From NCBI GenBank assembly GCA_907163375.1, contig CAJQUW010011257.1, positions 141,001-205,000 of the forward strand: a stretch of 64,000 nucleotides of DNA, read 5' to 3'. This stretch comes from Prostheceraeus crozeri (Eukaryota > Platyhelminthes > Polycladida > Euryleptidae). The position numbers and the translations under genes are program-made. Below, one piece after another: positions 45,035-59,730 of the stretch (positions are counted from its first letter, which is position 1; each line of letters begins with the position of its first letter). Under the pieces are notes generated by a model that was given only the letters and a program-made list of their open reading frames with translations, made no database searches and was not told the DNA's origin.

Positions 45035-46273
45035 TGGAATGGTGAAACGGACTTTAGATTCGTGATCAGCGTAAAATTCCCCATCGGTATGGTGAATTTG
45101 AAGTCAATCGGCGAGAAAAAATGTTTCTTCAAAATTTTGGCAGAGTTAAAATTTGGCACGTTTTGGTGTGTAGCGCCCAAACGAAGCATCGGATGAGAAA
45201 ACGAAGGCCAGATTCGGATTCAGCGTGAAATTCTGCATCGGTATGGTGAATTTGAACGCCATCGGAGAGAAAAATTTTCGCTGACTCCCCCCCCCTCTGG
45301 ACAGCTTGCTTCGATTTTGGCTTCCAGTGAACGGATTTTGTCGTGCCATAGCTCGTTTGAAAGCTAAGAGTGAGACAAATTCACTGAAAGAATCGGCTTG
45401 TTCCTATCTGTCTTCGTTTAGATGTGAGACGCCATTTAAGATTTTGGGACATTGGCGAAAAACGACAGAGTTAGAATTTGGGACGTTTTGGGCTGTAGCA
45501 CCCAAACGAAGGCTCGGATGGGAAAACGGATTTCAGATTTGGAATCAGCGTGAAATTCTTTATCTGTATGGTGAGTTTCAAGGCAATCGGCGAGAAAAAA
45601 TTTTCAACATTTTTCGAAAAAATGACAGAGTTAGAATTTTTGCGATGGCTGCCTACTGTACAGCCAAAACGAAGCATCGGATGGGAAAACGGAGGCCAGA
45701 TTCGGATTCAGCGTCAAATTCTACATGGAAATGGTATATTTCCAGCTCAATCGGAGAGAAAAAATTTTCGCTGACTCCCCCCCCTCTGGACAGCTTGCTT
45801 CGATTTTGGCTTCCAGTGAACGGATTTTGTCGTGCCATAGCTCGTTTGAAAGCTAAGAGTGAGACAAATTCACTGAAAGAATCGGCTTGTTCCTATCTGT
45901 CTTCGTTTAGATGTGAGACGCCATTTAAGATTTTGGGACATTGGCGAAAAACGACAGAGTTAGAATTTGGGACGTTTTGGGCTGTAGCACCCAAACGAAG
46001 GCTCGGATGGGAAAACGGATTTCAGATTTGGAATCAGCGTGAAATTCTTTATCTGTATGGTGAGTTTCAAGGCAATCGGCGAGAAAAAATTTTCAACATT
46101 TTTCGAAAAAATGACAGAGTTAGAATTTTTGCGATGGCTGCCTACTGTACAGCCAAAACGAAGCATCGGATGGGAAAACGGAGGCCAGATTCGGATTCAG
46201 CGTCAAATTCTACATGGAAATGGTATATTTCCAGCTCAATCGGAGAGAAAAAATTTTCGCTGACGTCCCCCCC

Positions 46274-46601
46274 CTCTGGACAGCTTGCTTCGATTTTGGC
46301 TTCCAGTGGACGGATTTTGTCGTGCCATAGCTCGTTTGAAAGCTAAGAGTGAGACAAATTCACTGAAAGAATCGGCTTGTTCCTATCTGTCTTCGTTTAG
46401 ATGTGAGACGCCATTTAAGATTTTGGGACATTGGCGAAAAACGACAGAGTTAGAATTTGGGACGTTTTGGGCTGTAGCACCAAAACGAAGGCTCGGATGG
46501 GAAAACGGATTTCAGATTTGGAATCAGCGTGAAATTCTTTATCTGTATGGTGAGTTTCAAGTCAATCGGCGAGAAAAATTTTCGCTGACGTCCCCCCCCC
46601 C
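46274..46601 (+). repeat. Short monomers (C+A without B), first of eight
   Basis: Subunit A runs directly into the GCTGACGTCCCC junction, so B is deleted. Others start at 48575, 49896, 52692, 54999, 56798, 58590 and 59405, each about 326 bp. Many carry the variant GTAGC(T/G)TCAAAACGAAGC in A, which looks like B sequence and suggests A/B recombination. Confidence 0.85.
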
Positions 46602-47107
46602 TCTGGACAGCTCGCTTCGATTTTGGCTTCCAGTGGACGGATTTTGTCGTGCCATAGCTCGTTTGAAAGCTAAGAGTGAGACAAATTCACTGAAAGAATC
46701 GGCTTGTTCCTATCTGTCTTCGTTTAGATGTGAGACGCCATTTAAGATTTTGGGACATTGGCGAAAAACGACAGAGTTAGAATTTGGGACGTTTTGGGCT
46801 GTAGCTTCAAAACGAAGCATCGGATGGGAAAACGGATTTCAGATTTGGAATCAGCGTGAAATTCTTTATCTGTATGGTGAGTTTCAAGTCAATCGGAGAG
46901 TTTTAAAGTCAATCAGCGAGAAAAATTTTCAACATTTTCCGAAAAAATGACAGAGTTAGAATTTTTGCGATGGCTGCCTACTGTACAGCCAAAACGAAGC
47001 ATCGGATGGGAAAACGGAGGCCAGATTCGGATTCAGCGTGAAATTCTACATCGGTATGGTGAATTTGAACGCCATCGGAGAGAAAAATTTTCGCTGACTC
47101 CCCCCCC
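46601..47107 (+). repeat. Extended monomers (+~18 bp), first of four
   Basis: The GTTTCAAGTCAATCGG segment at the end of A is partly duplicated, adding about 18 bp. Others start at 48901, 51690 and 53018. Three of the four follow a short monomer directly. Confidence 0.8.
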
Positions 47108-50100
47108 TCTGGACAGCTTGCTTCGATTTTGGCTTCCAGTGGACGGATTTTGTCGTGCCATAGCTCGTTTGAAAGCTAAGAGTGAGACAAATTCACTGAA
47201 AGAATCGGCTTGTTCCTATCTGTCTTCGTTTAGATGTGAGACGCCATTTAAGATTTTGGGACATTGGCGAAAAACGACAGAGTTAGAATTTGGGACGTTT
47301 TGGGCTGTAGCACCAAAACGAAGGCTCGGATGGGAAAACGGATTTCAGATTTGGAATCAGCGTGAAATTCTTTATCTGTATGGTGAGTTTCAAGGCAATC
47401 GGCGAGAAAAAATTTTCAACATTTTTCGAAAAAATGACAGAGTTAGAATTTTTGCGATGGCTGCCTACTGTACAGCCAAAACGAAGCATCGGATGGGAAA
47501 ACGGAGGCCAGATTCGGATTCAGCGTCAAATTCTACATGGAAATGGTATATTTCCAGCTCAATCGGAGAGAAAAAATTTTCGCTGACTCCCCCCCCCTCT
47601 GGACAGCTTGCTTCGATTTTGGCTTCCAGTGAACGGATTTTGTCGTGCCATAGCTCGTTTGAAAGCTAAGAGTGAGACAAATTCACTGAAAGAATCGGCT
47701 TGTTCCTATCTGTCTTCGTTTAGATGTGAGACGCCATTTAAGATTTTGGGACATTGGCGAAAAACGACAGAGTTAGAATTTGGGACGTTTTGGGCTGTAG
47801 CACCAAAACGAAGGCTCGGATGGGAAAACGGATTTCAGATTTGGAATCAGCGTGAAATTCTTTATCTGTATGGTGAGTTTCAAGGCAATCGGCGAGAAAA
47901 AATTTTCAACATTTTTCGAAAAAATGACAGAGTTAGAATTTTTGCGATGGCTGCCTACTGTACAGCCAAAACGAAGCATCGGATGGGAAAACGGAGGCCA
48001 GATTCGGATTCAGCGTCAAATTCTACATGGAAATGGTATATTTCCAGCTCAATCGGAGAGAAAAAATTTTCGCTGACTCCCCCCCCTCTGGACAGCTTGC
48101 TTCGATTTTGGCTTCCAGTGGACGGATTTTGTCGTGCCATAGCTCGTTTGAAAGCTAAGAGTGAGACAAATTCACTGAAAGAATCGGCTTGTTCCTATCT
48201 GTCTTCGTTTAGATGTGAGACGCCATTTAAGATTTTGGGACATTGGCGAAAAACGACAGAGTTAGAATTTGGGACGTTTTGGGCTGTAGCACCAAAACGA
48301 AGGCTCGGATGGGAAAACGGATTTCAGATTTGGAATCAGCGTGAAATTCTTTATCTGTATGGTGAGTTTCAAGGCAATCGGCGAGAAAAAATTTTCAACA
48401 TTTTTCGAAAAAATGACAGAGTTAGAATTTTTGCGATGGCTGCCTACTGTACAGCCAAAACGAAGCATCGGATGGGAAAACGGAGGCCAGATTCGGATTC
48501 AGCGTCAAATTCTACATGGAAATGGTATATTTCCAGCTCAATCGGAGAGAAAAAATTTTCGCTGACTCCCCCCCCTCTGGACAGCTTGCTTCGATTTTGG
48601 CTTCCAGTGGACGGATTTTGTCGTGCCATAGCTCGTTTGAAAGCTAAGAGTGAGACAAATTCACTGAAAGAATCGGCTTGTTCCTATCTGTCTTCGTTTA
48701 GATGTGAGACGCCATTTAAGATTTTGGGACATTGGCGAAAAACGACAGAGTTAGAATTTGGGACGTTTTGGGCTGTAGCACCAAAACGAAGGCTCGGATG
48801 GGAAAACGGATTTCAGATTTGGAATCAGCGTGAAATTCTTTATCTGTATGGTGAGTTTCAAGTCAATCGGCGAGAAAAAGTTTCGCTGACGTCCCCCCCC
48901 CTCTGGACAGCTCGCTTCGATTTTGGCTTCCAGTGGACGGATTTTGTCGTGCCATAGCTCGTTTGAAAGCTAAGAGTGAGACAAATTCACTGAAAGAATC
49001 GGCTTGTTCCTATCTGTCTTCGTTTAGATGTGAGACGCCATTTAAGATTTTGGGACATTGGCGAAAAACGACAGAGTTAGAATTTGGGACGTTTTGGGCT
49101 GTAGCGTCAAAACGAAGCATCGGATGGGAAAACGGATTTCAGATTTGGAATCAGCGTGAAATTCTTTATCTGTATGGTGAGTTTCATGTCAATCGCAGAG
49201 TTTCAAGTCAATCGGCGAGAAAAATTTTCAACATTTTTCGAAAAAATGACAGAGTTAGAATTTTTGCGATGGCTGCCTACTGTACAGCCAAAACGAAGCA
49301 TCGGATGGGAAAACGGAGGCCAGATTCGGATTCAGCGTGAAATTCTGCATCGGTATGGTGAATTTGAACGCCATCGGAGAGAAAAATTTTCGCTGACTCC
49401 CCCCCCTCTGGACAGCTTGCTTCGATTTTGGCTTCCAGTGAACGGATTTTGTCGTGCCATAGCTCGTTTGAAAGCTAAGAGTGAGACAAATTCACTGAAA
49501 GAATCGGCTTGTTCCTATCTGTCTTCGTTTAGATGTGAGACGCCATTTAAGATTTTGGGACATTGGCGAAAAACGACAGAGTTAGAATTTGGGACGTTTT
49601 GGGCTGTAGCACCAAAACGAAGGCTCGGATGGGAAAACGGATTTCAGATTTGGAATCAGCGTGAAATTCTTTATCTGTATGGTGAGTTTCAAGGCAATCG
49701 GCGAGAAAAAATTTTCAACATTTTTCGAAAAAATGACAGAGTTAGAATTTTTGCGATGGCTGCCTACTGTACAGCCAAAACGAAGCATCGGATGGGAAAA
49801 CGGAGGCCAGATTCGGATTCAGCGTCAAATTCTACATGGAAATGGTATATTTCCAGCTCAATCGGAGAGAAAAAATTTTCGCTGACGTCCCCCCCCTCTG
49901 GACAGCTTGCTTCGATTTTGGCTTCCAGTGGACGGATTTTGTCGTGCCATAGCTCGTTTGAAAGCTAAGAGTGAGACAAATTCACTGAAAGAATCGGCTT
50001 GTTCCTATCTGTCTTCGTTTAGATGTGAGACGCCATTTAAGATTTTGGGACATTGGCGAAAAACGACAGAGTTAGAATTTGGGACGTTTTGGGCTGTAGC

Positions 50101-53100
50101 TTCAAAACGAAGCATCGGATGGGAAAACGGATTTCAGATTTGGAATCAGCGTGAAATTCTTTATCTGTATGGTGAGTTTCAAGTCAATCGGCGAGAAAAA
50201 GTTTCGCTGACGTCCCCCCCCCTCTGGACAGCTCGCTTCGATCTTGGCTTCCAGTGGACGGATTTTGTCGTGCCATAGCTCGTTTGAAAGCTAAGAGTGA
50301 GACAAATTCACTGAAAGAATCGGCTTGTTCCTATCTGTCTTCGTTTAGATGTGAGACGCCATTTAAGATTTTGGGACATTGGCGAAAAACGACAGAGTTA
50401 GAATTTGGGACGTTTTGGGCTGTAGCTTCAAAACGAAGCATCGGATGGGAAAACGGATTTCAGATTTGGAATCAGCGTGAAATTCTTTATCTGTATGGTG
50501 AGTTTCAAGTCAATCGGAGAGAAAAAATTTTCAACATTTTTCGAAAAAATGACAGAGTTAGAATTTTTGCGATGGCTGCCTACTGTACAGCCAAAACGAA
50601 GCATCGGATGGGAAAACGGAGGCCAGATTCGGATTCAGCGTCAAATTCTACATGGAAATGGTATATTTCCAGCTCAATCGGAGAGAAAAATTTTCGCTGA
50701 CTCCCCCCCCTCTGGACAGCTTGCTTCGATTTTGGCTTCCAGTGGACGGATTTTGTCGTGCCATAGCTCGTTTGAAAGCTAAGAGTGAGACAAATTCACT
50801 GAAAGAATCGGCTTGTTCCTATCTGTCTTCGTTTAGATGTGAGACGCCATTTAAGATTTTGGGACATTGGCGAAAAACGACAGAGTTAGAATTTGGGACG
50901 TTTTGGGCTGTAGCACCAAAACGAAGGCTCGGATGGGAAAACGGATTTCAGATTTGGAATCAGCGTGAAATTCTTTATCTGTATGGTGAGTTTCAAGGCA
51001 ATCGGCGAGAAAAAATTTTCAACATTTTTCGAAAAAATGACAGAGTTAGAATTTTTGCGATGGCTGCCTACTGTACAGCCAAAACGAAGCATCGGATGGG
51101 AAAACGGAGGCCAGATTCGGATTCAGCGTCAAATTCTACATGGAAATGGTATATTTCCAGCTCAATCGGAGAGAAAAAATTTTCGCTGACTCCCCCCCCC
51201 TCTGGACAGCTTGCTTCGATTTTGGCTTCCAGTGGACGGATTTTGTCGTGCCATAGCTCGTTTGAAAGCTAAGAGTGAGACAAATTCACTGAAAGAATCG
51301 GCTTGTTCCTATCTGTCTTCGTTTAGATGTGAGACGCCATTTAAGATTTTGGGACATTGGCGAAAAACGACAGAGTTAGAATTTGGGACGTTTTGGGCTG
51401 TAGCACCAAAACGAAGGCTCGGATGGGAAAACGGATTTCAGATTTGGAATCAGCGTGAAATTCTTTATCTGTATGGTGAGTTTCAAGGCAATCGGCGAGA
51501 AAAAATTTTCAACATTTTTCGAAAAAATGACAGAGTTAGAATTTTTGCGATGGCTGCCTACTGTACAGCCAAAACGAAGCATCGGATGGGAAAACGGAGG
51601 CCAGATTCGGATTCAGCGTCAAATTCTACATGGAAATGGTATATTTCCAGCTCAATCGGCGAGAAAAAGTTTCGCTGACGTCCCCCCCCCTCTGGACAGC
51701 TCGCTTCGATCTTGGCTTCCAGTGGACGGATTTTGTCGTGCCATAGCTCGTTTGAAAGCTAAGAGTGAGACAAATTCACTGAAAGAATCGGCTTGTTCCT
51801 ATCTGTCTTCGTTTAGATGTGAGACGCCATTTAAGATTTTGGGACATTGGCGAAAAAACGACAGAGTTAGAATTTGGGACGTTTTGGGCTGTAGCACCAA
51901 AACGAAGCATCGGATGGGAAAACGGATTTCAGATTTGGAATCAGCGTGAAATTCTTTATCTGTATGGTGAGTTTCAAGTCAATCGGAGAGTTTTAAAGTC
52001 AATCGGCGAGAAAAATTTTCAACATTTTTCGAAAAAATGACAGAGTTAGAATTTTTGCGATGGCTGCCTACTGTACAGCCAAAACGAAGCATCGGATGGG
52101 AAAACGGAGGCCAGATTCGGATTCAGCGTCAAATTCTACATGGAAATGGTATATTTCCAGCTCAATCGGAGAGAAAAAATTTTCGCTGACGTCCCCCCCC
52201 CTCTGGACAGCTTGCTTCGATTTTGGCTTCCAGTGGACGGATTTTGTCGTGCCATAGCTCGTTTGAAAGCTAAGAGTGAGACAAATTCACTGAAAGAATC
52301 GGCTTGTTCCTATCTGTCTTCGTTTAGATGTGAGACGCCATTTAAGATTTTGGGACATTGGCGAAAAACGACAGAGTTAGAATTTGGGACGTTTTGGGCT
52401 GTAGCACCAAAACGAAGGCTCGGATGGGAAAACGGATTTCAGATTTGGAATCAGCGTGAAATTCTTTATCTGTATGGTGAGTTTCAAGGCAATCGGCGAG
52501 AAAAAATTTTCAACATTTTTCGAAAAAATGACAGAGTTAGAATTTTTGCGATGGCTGCCTACTGTACAGCCAAAACGAAGCATCGGATGGGAAAACGGAG
52601 GCCAGATTCGGATTCAGCGTCAAATTCTACATGGAAATGGTATATTTCCAGCTCAATCGGAGAGAAAAAATTTTCGCTGACGTCCCCCCCCCTCTGGACA
52701 GCTTGCTTCGATTTTGGCTTCCAGTGGACGGATTTTGTCGTGCCATAGCTCGTTTGAAAGCTAAGAGTGAGACAAATTCACTAAAAGAATCGGCTTGTTC
52801 CTATCTGTCTTCGTTTAGATGTGAGACGCCATTTAAGATTTTGGGACATTGGCGAAAAACGACAGAGTTAGAATTTGGGACGTTTTGGGCTGTAGCTTCA
52901 AAACGAAGCATCGGATGGGAAAACGGATTTCAGATTTGGAATCAGCGTGAAATTCTTTATCTGTATGGTGAGTTTCAAGTCAATCGGCGAGAAAAAGTTT
53001 CGCTGACGTCCCCCCCCCTCTGGACAGCTCGCTTCGATTTTGGCTTCCAGTGGACGGATTTTGTCGTGCCATAGCTCGTTTGAAAGCTAAGAGTGAGACA

Positions 53101-54998
53101 AATTCAGTGAAAGAATCGGCTTGTTCCTATCTGTCTTCGTTTAGATGTGAGACGCCATTTAAGATTTTGGGACATTGGCGAAAAACGACAGAGTTAGAAT
53201 TTGGGACGTTTTGGGCTCTAGCTTCAAAACGAAGCATCGGATGGGAAAACGGATTTCAGATTTGGAATCAGCGTGAAATTCTTTATCTGTATGGTGAGTT
53301 TCAAGTCAATCGGAGAGTTTCAAGTCAATCGGCGAGAAAAATTTTCAACATTTTTCGAAAAAATGACAGAGTTAGAATTTTTGCGATGGCTGCCTACTGT
53401 ACAGCCAAAACGAAGCATCGGATGGGAAAACGGAGGCCAGATTCGGATTCAGCGTCAAATTCTACATGGAAATGGTATATTTCCAGCTCAATCGGAGAGA
53501 AAAAATTTTCGCTGACGTCCCCCCCCCTCTGGACAGCTTGCTTCGATTTTGGCTTCCAGTGGACGGATTTTGTCGTGCCATAGCTCGTTTGAAAGCTAAG
53601 AGTGAGACAAATTCACTGAAAGAATCGGCTTGTTCCTATCTGTCTTCGTTTAGATGTGAGACGCCATTTAAGATTTTGGGACATTGGCGAAAAACGACAG
53701 AGTTAGAATTTGGGACGTTTTGGGCTGTAGCACCAAAACGAAGGCTCGGATGGGAAAACGGATTTCAGATTTGGAATCAGCGTGAAATTCTTTATCTGTA
53801 TGGTGAGTTTCAAGGCAATCGGCGAGAAAAAATTTTCAACATTTTTCGAAAAAATGACAGAGTTAGAATTTTTGCGATGGCTGCCTACTGTACAGCCAAA
53901 ACGAAGCATCGGATGGGAAAACGGAGGCCAGATTCGGATTCAGCGTCAAATTCTACATGGAAATGGTATATTTCCAGCTCAATCGGAGAGAAAAAATTTT
54001 CGCTGACGTCCCCCCCCCCTCTGGACAGCTTGCTTCGATTTTGGCTTCCAGTGGACGGATTTTGTCGTGCCATAGCTCGTTTGAAAGCTAAGAGTGAGAC
54101 AAATTCAGTGAAAGAATCGGCTTGTTCCTATCTGTCTTCGTTTAGATGTGAGACGCCATTTAAGATTTTGGGACATTGGCGAAAAACGACAGAGTTAGAA
54201 TTTGGGACGTTTTGGGCTGTAGCTTCAAAACGAAGCATCGGATGGGAAAACGGATTTCAGATTTGGAATCAGCGTGAAATTCTTTATCTGTATGGTGAGT
54301 TTCAAGTCAATCGGCGAGAAAAAATTTTCAACATTTTTCGAAAAAATGACAGAGTTAGAATTTTTGCGATGGCTGCCTACTGTACAGCCAAAACGAAGCA
54401 TCGGATGGGAAAACGGAGGCCAGATTCGGATTCAGCGTCAAATTCTACATGGAAATGGTATATTTCCAGCTCAATCGGAGAGAAAAATTTTCACTGACCT
54501 CCCCCCCCTCTGGACAGCTTGCTTCGATTTTGGCTTCCAGTGGACGGATTTTGTCGTGCGATAGCTCGTTTGAAAGCTAAGAGTGAGACAAATTCACTGA
54601 AAGAATCGGCTTGTTCCTATCTGTCTTCGTTTAGATGTGAGACGCCATTTAAGATTTTGGGACATTGGCGAAAAACGACAGAGTTAGAATTTGGGACGTT
54701 TTGGGCTGTAGCACCAAAACGAAGGCTCGGATGGGAAAACGGATTTCAGATTTGGAATCAGCGTGAAATTCTTTATCTGTATGGTGAGTTTCAAGGCAAT
54801 CGGCGAGAAAAAATTTTCAACATTTTTCGAAAAAATGACAGAGTTAGAATTTTTGCGATGGCTGCCTACTGTACAGCCAAAACGAAGCATCGGATGGGAA
54901 AACGGAGGCCAGATTCGGATTCAGCGTCAAATTCTACATGGAAATGGTATATTTCCAGCTCAATCGGAGAGAAAAAATTTTCGCTGACGTCCCCCCCC

Positions 54999-57900
54999 CT
55001 CTGGACAGCTTGCTTCGATTTTGGCTTCCAGTGGACGGATTTTGTCGTGCGATAGCTCGTTTGAAAGCTAAGAGTGAGACAAATTCACTGAAAGAATCGG
55101 CTTGTTCCTATCTGTCTTCGTTTAGATGTGAGACGCCATTTAAGATTTTGGGACATTGGCGAAAAACGACAGAGTTAGAATTTGGGACGTTTTGGGCTGT
55201 AGCTTCAAAACGAAGCATCGGATGGGAAAACGGATTTCAGATTTGGAATCAGCGTGAAATTCTTTATCTGTATGGTGAGTTTCAAGTCAATCGGAGAGAA
55301 AAAATTTTCGCTGACGTCCCCCCCCTCTGGACAGCTTGCTTCGATTTTGGCTTCCAGTGGACGGATTTTGTCGTGCGATAGCTCGTTTGAAAGCTAAGAG
55401 TGAGACAAATTCACTGAAAGAATCGGCTTGTTCCTATCTGTCTTCGTTTAGATGTGAGACGCCATTTAAGATTTTGGGACATTGGCGAAAAACGACAGAG
55501 TTAGAATTTGGGACGTTTTGGGCTGTAGCACCAAAACGAAGGCTCGGATGGGAAAACGGATTTCAGATTTGGAATCAGCGTGAAATTCTTTATCTGTATG
55601 GTGAGTTTCAAGGCAATCGGCGAGAAAAAATTTTCAACATTTTTCGAAAAAATGACAGAGTTAGAATTTTTGCGATGGCTGCCTACTGTACAGCCAAAAC
55701 GAAGCATCGGATGGGAAAACGGAGGCCAGATTCGGATTCAGCGTCAAATTCTACATGGAAATGGTATATTTCCAGCTCAATCGGAGAGAAAAATTTTCAC
55801 TGACCTCCCCCCCCCTCTGGACAGCTTGCTTCGATTTTGGCTTCCAGTGGACGGATTTTGTCGTGCGATAGCTCGTTTGAAAGCTAAGAGTGAGACAAAT
55901 TCACTGAAAGAATCGGCTTGTTCCTATCTGTCTTCGTTTAGATGTGAGACGCCATTTAAGATTTTGGGACATTGGCGAAAAACGACAGAGTTAGAATTTG
56001 GGACGTTTTGGGCTGTAGCACCAAAACGAAGCATCGGATGGGAAAACGGATTTCAGATTTGGAATCAGCGTGAAATTCTTTATCTGTATGGTGAGTTTCA
56101 AGGCAATCGGCGAGAAAAAATTTTCAACATTTTTCGAAAAAATGACAGAGTTAGAATTTTTGCGATGGCTGCCTACTGTACAGCCAAAACGAAGCATCGG
56201 ATGGGAAAACGGAGGCCAGATTCGGATTCAGCGTCAAATTCTACATGGAAATGGTATATTTCCAGCTCAATCGGAGAGAAAAAATTTTCGCTGACGTCCC
56301 CCCCCCTCTGGACAGCTTGCTTCGATTTTGGCTTCCAGTGGACGGATTTTGTCGTGCCATAGCTCGTTTGAAAGCTAAGAGTGAGACAAATTCACTGAAA
56401 GAATCGGCTTGTTCCTATCTGTCTTCGTTTAGATGTGAGACGCCATTTAAGATTTTGGGACATTGGCGAAAAACGACAGAGTTAGAATTTGGGACGTTTT
56501 GGGCTGTAGCACCAAAACGAAGGCTCGGATGGGAAAACGGATTTCAGATTTGGAATCAGCGTGAAATTCTTTATCTGTATGGTGAGTTTCAAGGCAATCG
56601 GCGAGAAAAAATTTTCAACATTTTTCGAAAAAAATGACAGAGTTAGAATTTTTGCGATGGCTGCCTACTGTACAGCCAAAACGAAGCATCGGATGGGAAA
56701 ACGGAGGCCAGATTCGGATTCAGCGTCAAATTCTACATGGAAATGGTATATTTCCAGCTCAATCGGAGAGAAAAAATTTTCGCTGACGTCCCCCCCCCTC
56801 TGGACAGCTTGCTTCGATTTTGGCTTCCAGTGGACGGATTTTGTCGTGCCATAGCTCGTTTGAAAGCTAAGAGTGAGACAAATTCAGTGAAAGAATCGGC
56901 TTGTTCCTATCTGTCTTCGTTTAGATGTGAGACGCCATTTAAGATTTTGGGACATTGGCGAAAAACGACAGAGTTAGAATTTGGGACGTTTTGGGCTGTA
57001 GCGTCAAAACGAAGCATCGGATGGGAAAACGGATTTCAGATTTGGAATCAGCGTGAAATTCTTTATCTGTATGGTGAGTTTCAAGTCAATCGGAGAGAAA
57101 AAATTTTCGCTGACCCCCCCCCTCTGGACAGCTTGCTTCGATTTTGGCTTCCAGTGGACGGATTTTGTCGTGCCATAGCTCGTTTGAAAGCTAAGAGTGA
57201 GACAAATTCACTGAAAGAATCGGCTTGTTCCTATCTGTCTTCGTTTAGATGTGAGACGCCATTTAAGATTTTGGGACATTGGCGAAAAACGACAGAGTTA
57301 GAATTTGGGACGTTTTGGGCTGTAGCACCAAAACGAAGGCTCGGATGGGAAAACGGATTTCAGATTTGGAATCAGCGTGAAATTCTTTATCTGTATGGTG
57401 AGTTTCAAGGCAATCGGCGAGAAAAAATTTTCAACATTTTTCGAAAAAATGACAGAGTTAGAATTTTTGCGATGGCTGCCTACTGTACAGCCAAAACGAA
57501 GCATCGGATGGGAAAACGGAGGCCAGATTCGGATTCAGCGTCAAATTCTACATGGAAATGGTATATTTCCAGCTCAATCGGAGAGAAAAATTTTCGCTGA
57601 CGTCCCCCCCCCTCTGGACAGCTTGCTTCGATTTTGGCTTCCAGTGGACGGATTTTGTCGTGCGATAGCTCGTTTGAAAGCTAAGAGTGAGACAAATTCA
57701 GTGAAAGAATCGGCTTGTTCCTATCTGTCTTCATTTAGATGTGAGACGCCATTTAAGATTTTGGGACATTGGCGAAAAACGACAGAGTTAGAATTTGGGA
57801 CGTTTTGGGCTGTAGCACCAAAACGAAGCATCGGATGGGAAAACGGATTTCAGATTTGGAATCAGCGTGAAATTCTTTATCTGTATGGTGAGTTTCAAGG

Positions 57901-58916
57901 CAATCGGCGAGAAAAATTTTCAACATTTTTCGAAAAAATGACAGAGTTAGAATTTTTGCGATGGCTGCCTACTGTACAGCCAAAACGAAGCATCGGATGG
58001 GAAAACGGAGGCCAGATTCGGATTCAGCGTCAAATTCTACATGGAAATGGTATATTTCCAGCTCAATCGGAGAGAAAAAATTTTCGCTGACTCCCCCCCC
58101 CTCTGGACAGCTTGCTTCGATTTTGGCTTCCAGTGGACGGATTTTGTCGTGCGATAGCTCGTTTGAAAGCTAAGAGTGAGACAAATTCACTGAAAGAATC
58201 GGCTTGTTCCTATCTGTCTTCGTTTAGATGTGAGACGCCATTTAAGATTTTGGGACATTGGCGAAAAACGACAGAGTTAGAATTTGGGACGTTTTGGGCT
58301 GTAGCACCAAAACGAAGGCTCGGATGGGAAAACGGATTTCAGATTTGGAATCAGCGTGAAATTCTTTATCTGTATGGTGAGTTTCAAGGCAATCGGCGAG
58401 AAAAAATTTTCAACATTTTTCGAAAAAATGACAGAGTTAGAATTTTTGCGATGGCTGCCTACTGTACAGCCAAAACGAAGCATCGGATGGGAAAACGGAG
58501 GCCAGATTCGGATTCAGCGTCAAATTCTACATGGAAATGGTATATTTCCAGCTCAATCGGAGAGAAAAAATTTTCGCTGACTCCCCCCCCTCTGGACAGC
58601 TTGCTTCGATTTTGGCTTCCAGTGGACGGATTTTGTCGTGCCATAGCTCGTTTGAAAGCTAAGAGTGAGACAAATTCACTGAAAGAATCGGCTTGTTCCT
58701 ATCTGTCTTCGTTTAGATGTGAGACGCCATTTAAGATTTTGGGACATTGGCGAAAAACGACAGAGTTAGAATTTGGGACGTTTTGGGCTGTAGCTTCAAA
58801 ACGAAGCATCGGATGGGAAAACGGATTTCAGATTTGGAATCAGCGTGAAATTCTTTATCTGTATGGTGAGTTTCAAGTCAATCGGCGAGAAAAATTTTCG
58901 CTGACGTCCCCCCCCC
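54999..58916 (+). repeat. Higher-order block: short-full-full-full repeated
   Basis: The order is S F F F S F F F S, with a period of about 1795 bp (54999 to 56798 to 58590). It is consistent with unequal exchange in multi-monomer registers. Confidence 0.75.
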
Positions 58917-59730
58917 TCTGGACAGCTTGCTTCGATTTTGGCTTCCAGTGGACGGATTTTGTCGTGCCATAGCTCGTTTGAAAGCTAAGAGTGAGACAAA
59001 TTCACTGAAAGAATCGGCTTGTTCCTATCTGTCTTCGTTTAGATGTGAGACGCCATTTAAGATTTTGGGACATTGGTGAAAAACGACAGAGTTAGAATTT
59101 GGGACGTTTTGGGCTGTAGCTTCAAAACGAAGCATCGGATGGGAAAACGGATTTCAGATTTGGAATCAGCGTGAAATTCTTTATCTGTATGGTGAGTTTC
59201 AAGGCAATCGGCGAGAAAAATTTTCAACATTTTTCGAAAAAACGACAGAGTTAGAATTTTTGCGATGGCTGCCTACTGTAGAGCCAAAACGAAGCATCGG
59301 ATGGGAAAACGGAGGCCAGATTCGGATTCAGCGTCAAATTCTACATGGAAATGGTATATTTCCAGCTCAATCGGAGAGAAAAAATTTTCGCTGACGTCCC
59401 CCCCCTCTGGACAGCTTGCTTCGATTTTGGCTTCCAGTGGACGGATTTTGTCGTGCGATAGCTCGTTTGAAAGCTAAGAGTGAGACAAATTCACTAAAAG
59501 AATCGGGTTGTTCCTATCTGTCTTCGTTTAGATGTGAGACGCCATTTAAGATTTTGGGACATTGGCGAAAAACGACAGAGTTAGAATTTGGGACGTTTTG
59601 GGCTGTAGCGTCAAAACGAAGCATCGGATGGGAAAACGGATTTCAGATTTGGAATCAGCGTGAAATTCTTTATCTGTATGGTGAGTTTCAAGGCAATCGG
59701 CGAGAAAAATTTTCGCTGACGTCCCCCCCC

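Larger units (their letters stand above)
44786..45294 (+). repeat. Diverged left edge of the satellite array
   Basis: Partial, scrambled monomer pieces occur here: CGCTGACGTCCCCCC at 44784, ACGACAGAG at 44824 and 44920, an A/B-like piece at 45050-45120, and a B-like unit at 45130-45290. Divergence higher than in the interior is expected at an array edge. C-rich tracts and a 22-bp tandem repeat occur only here. Confidence 0.7.
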
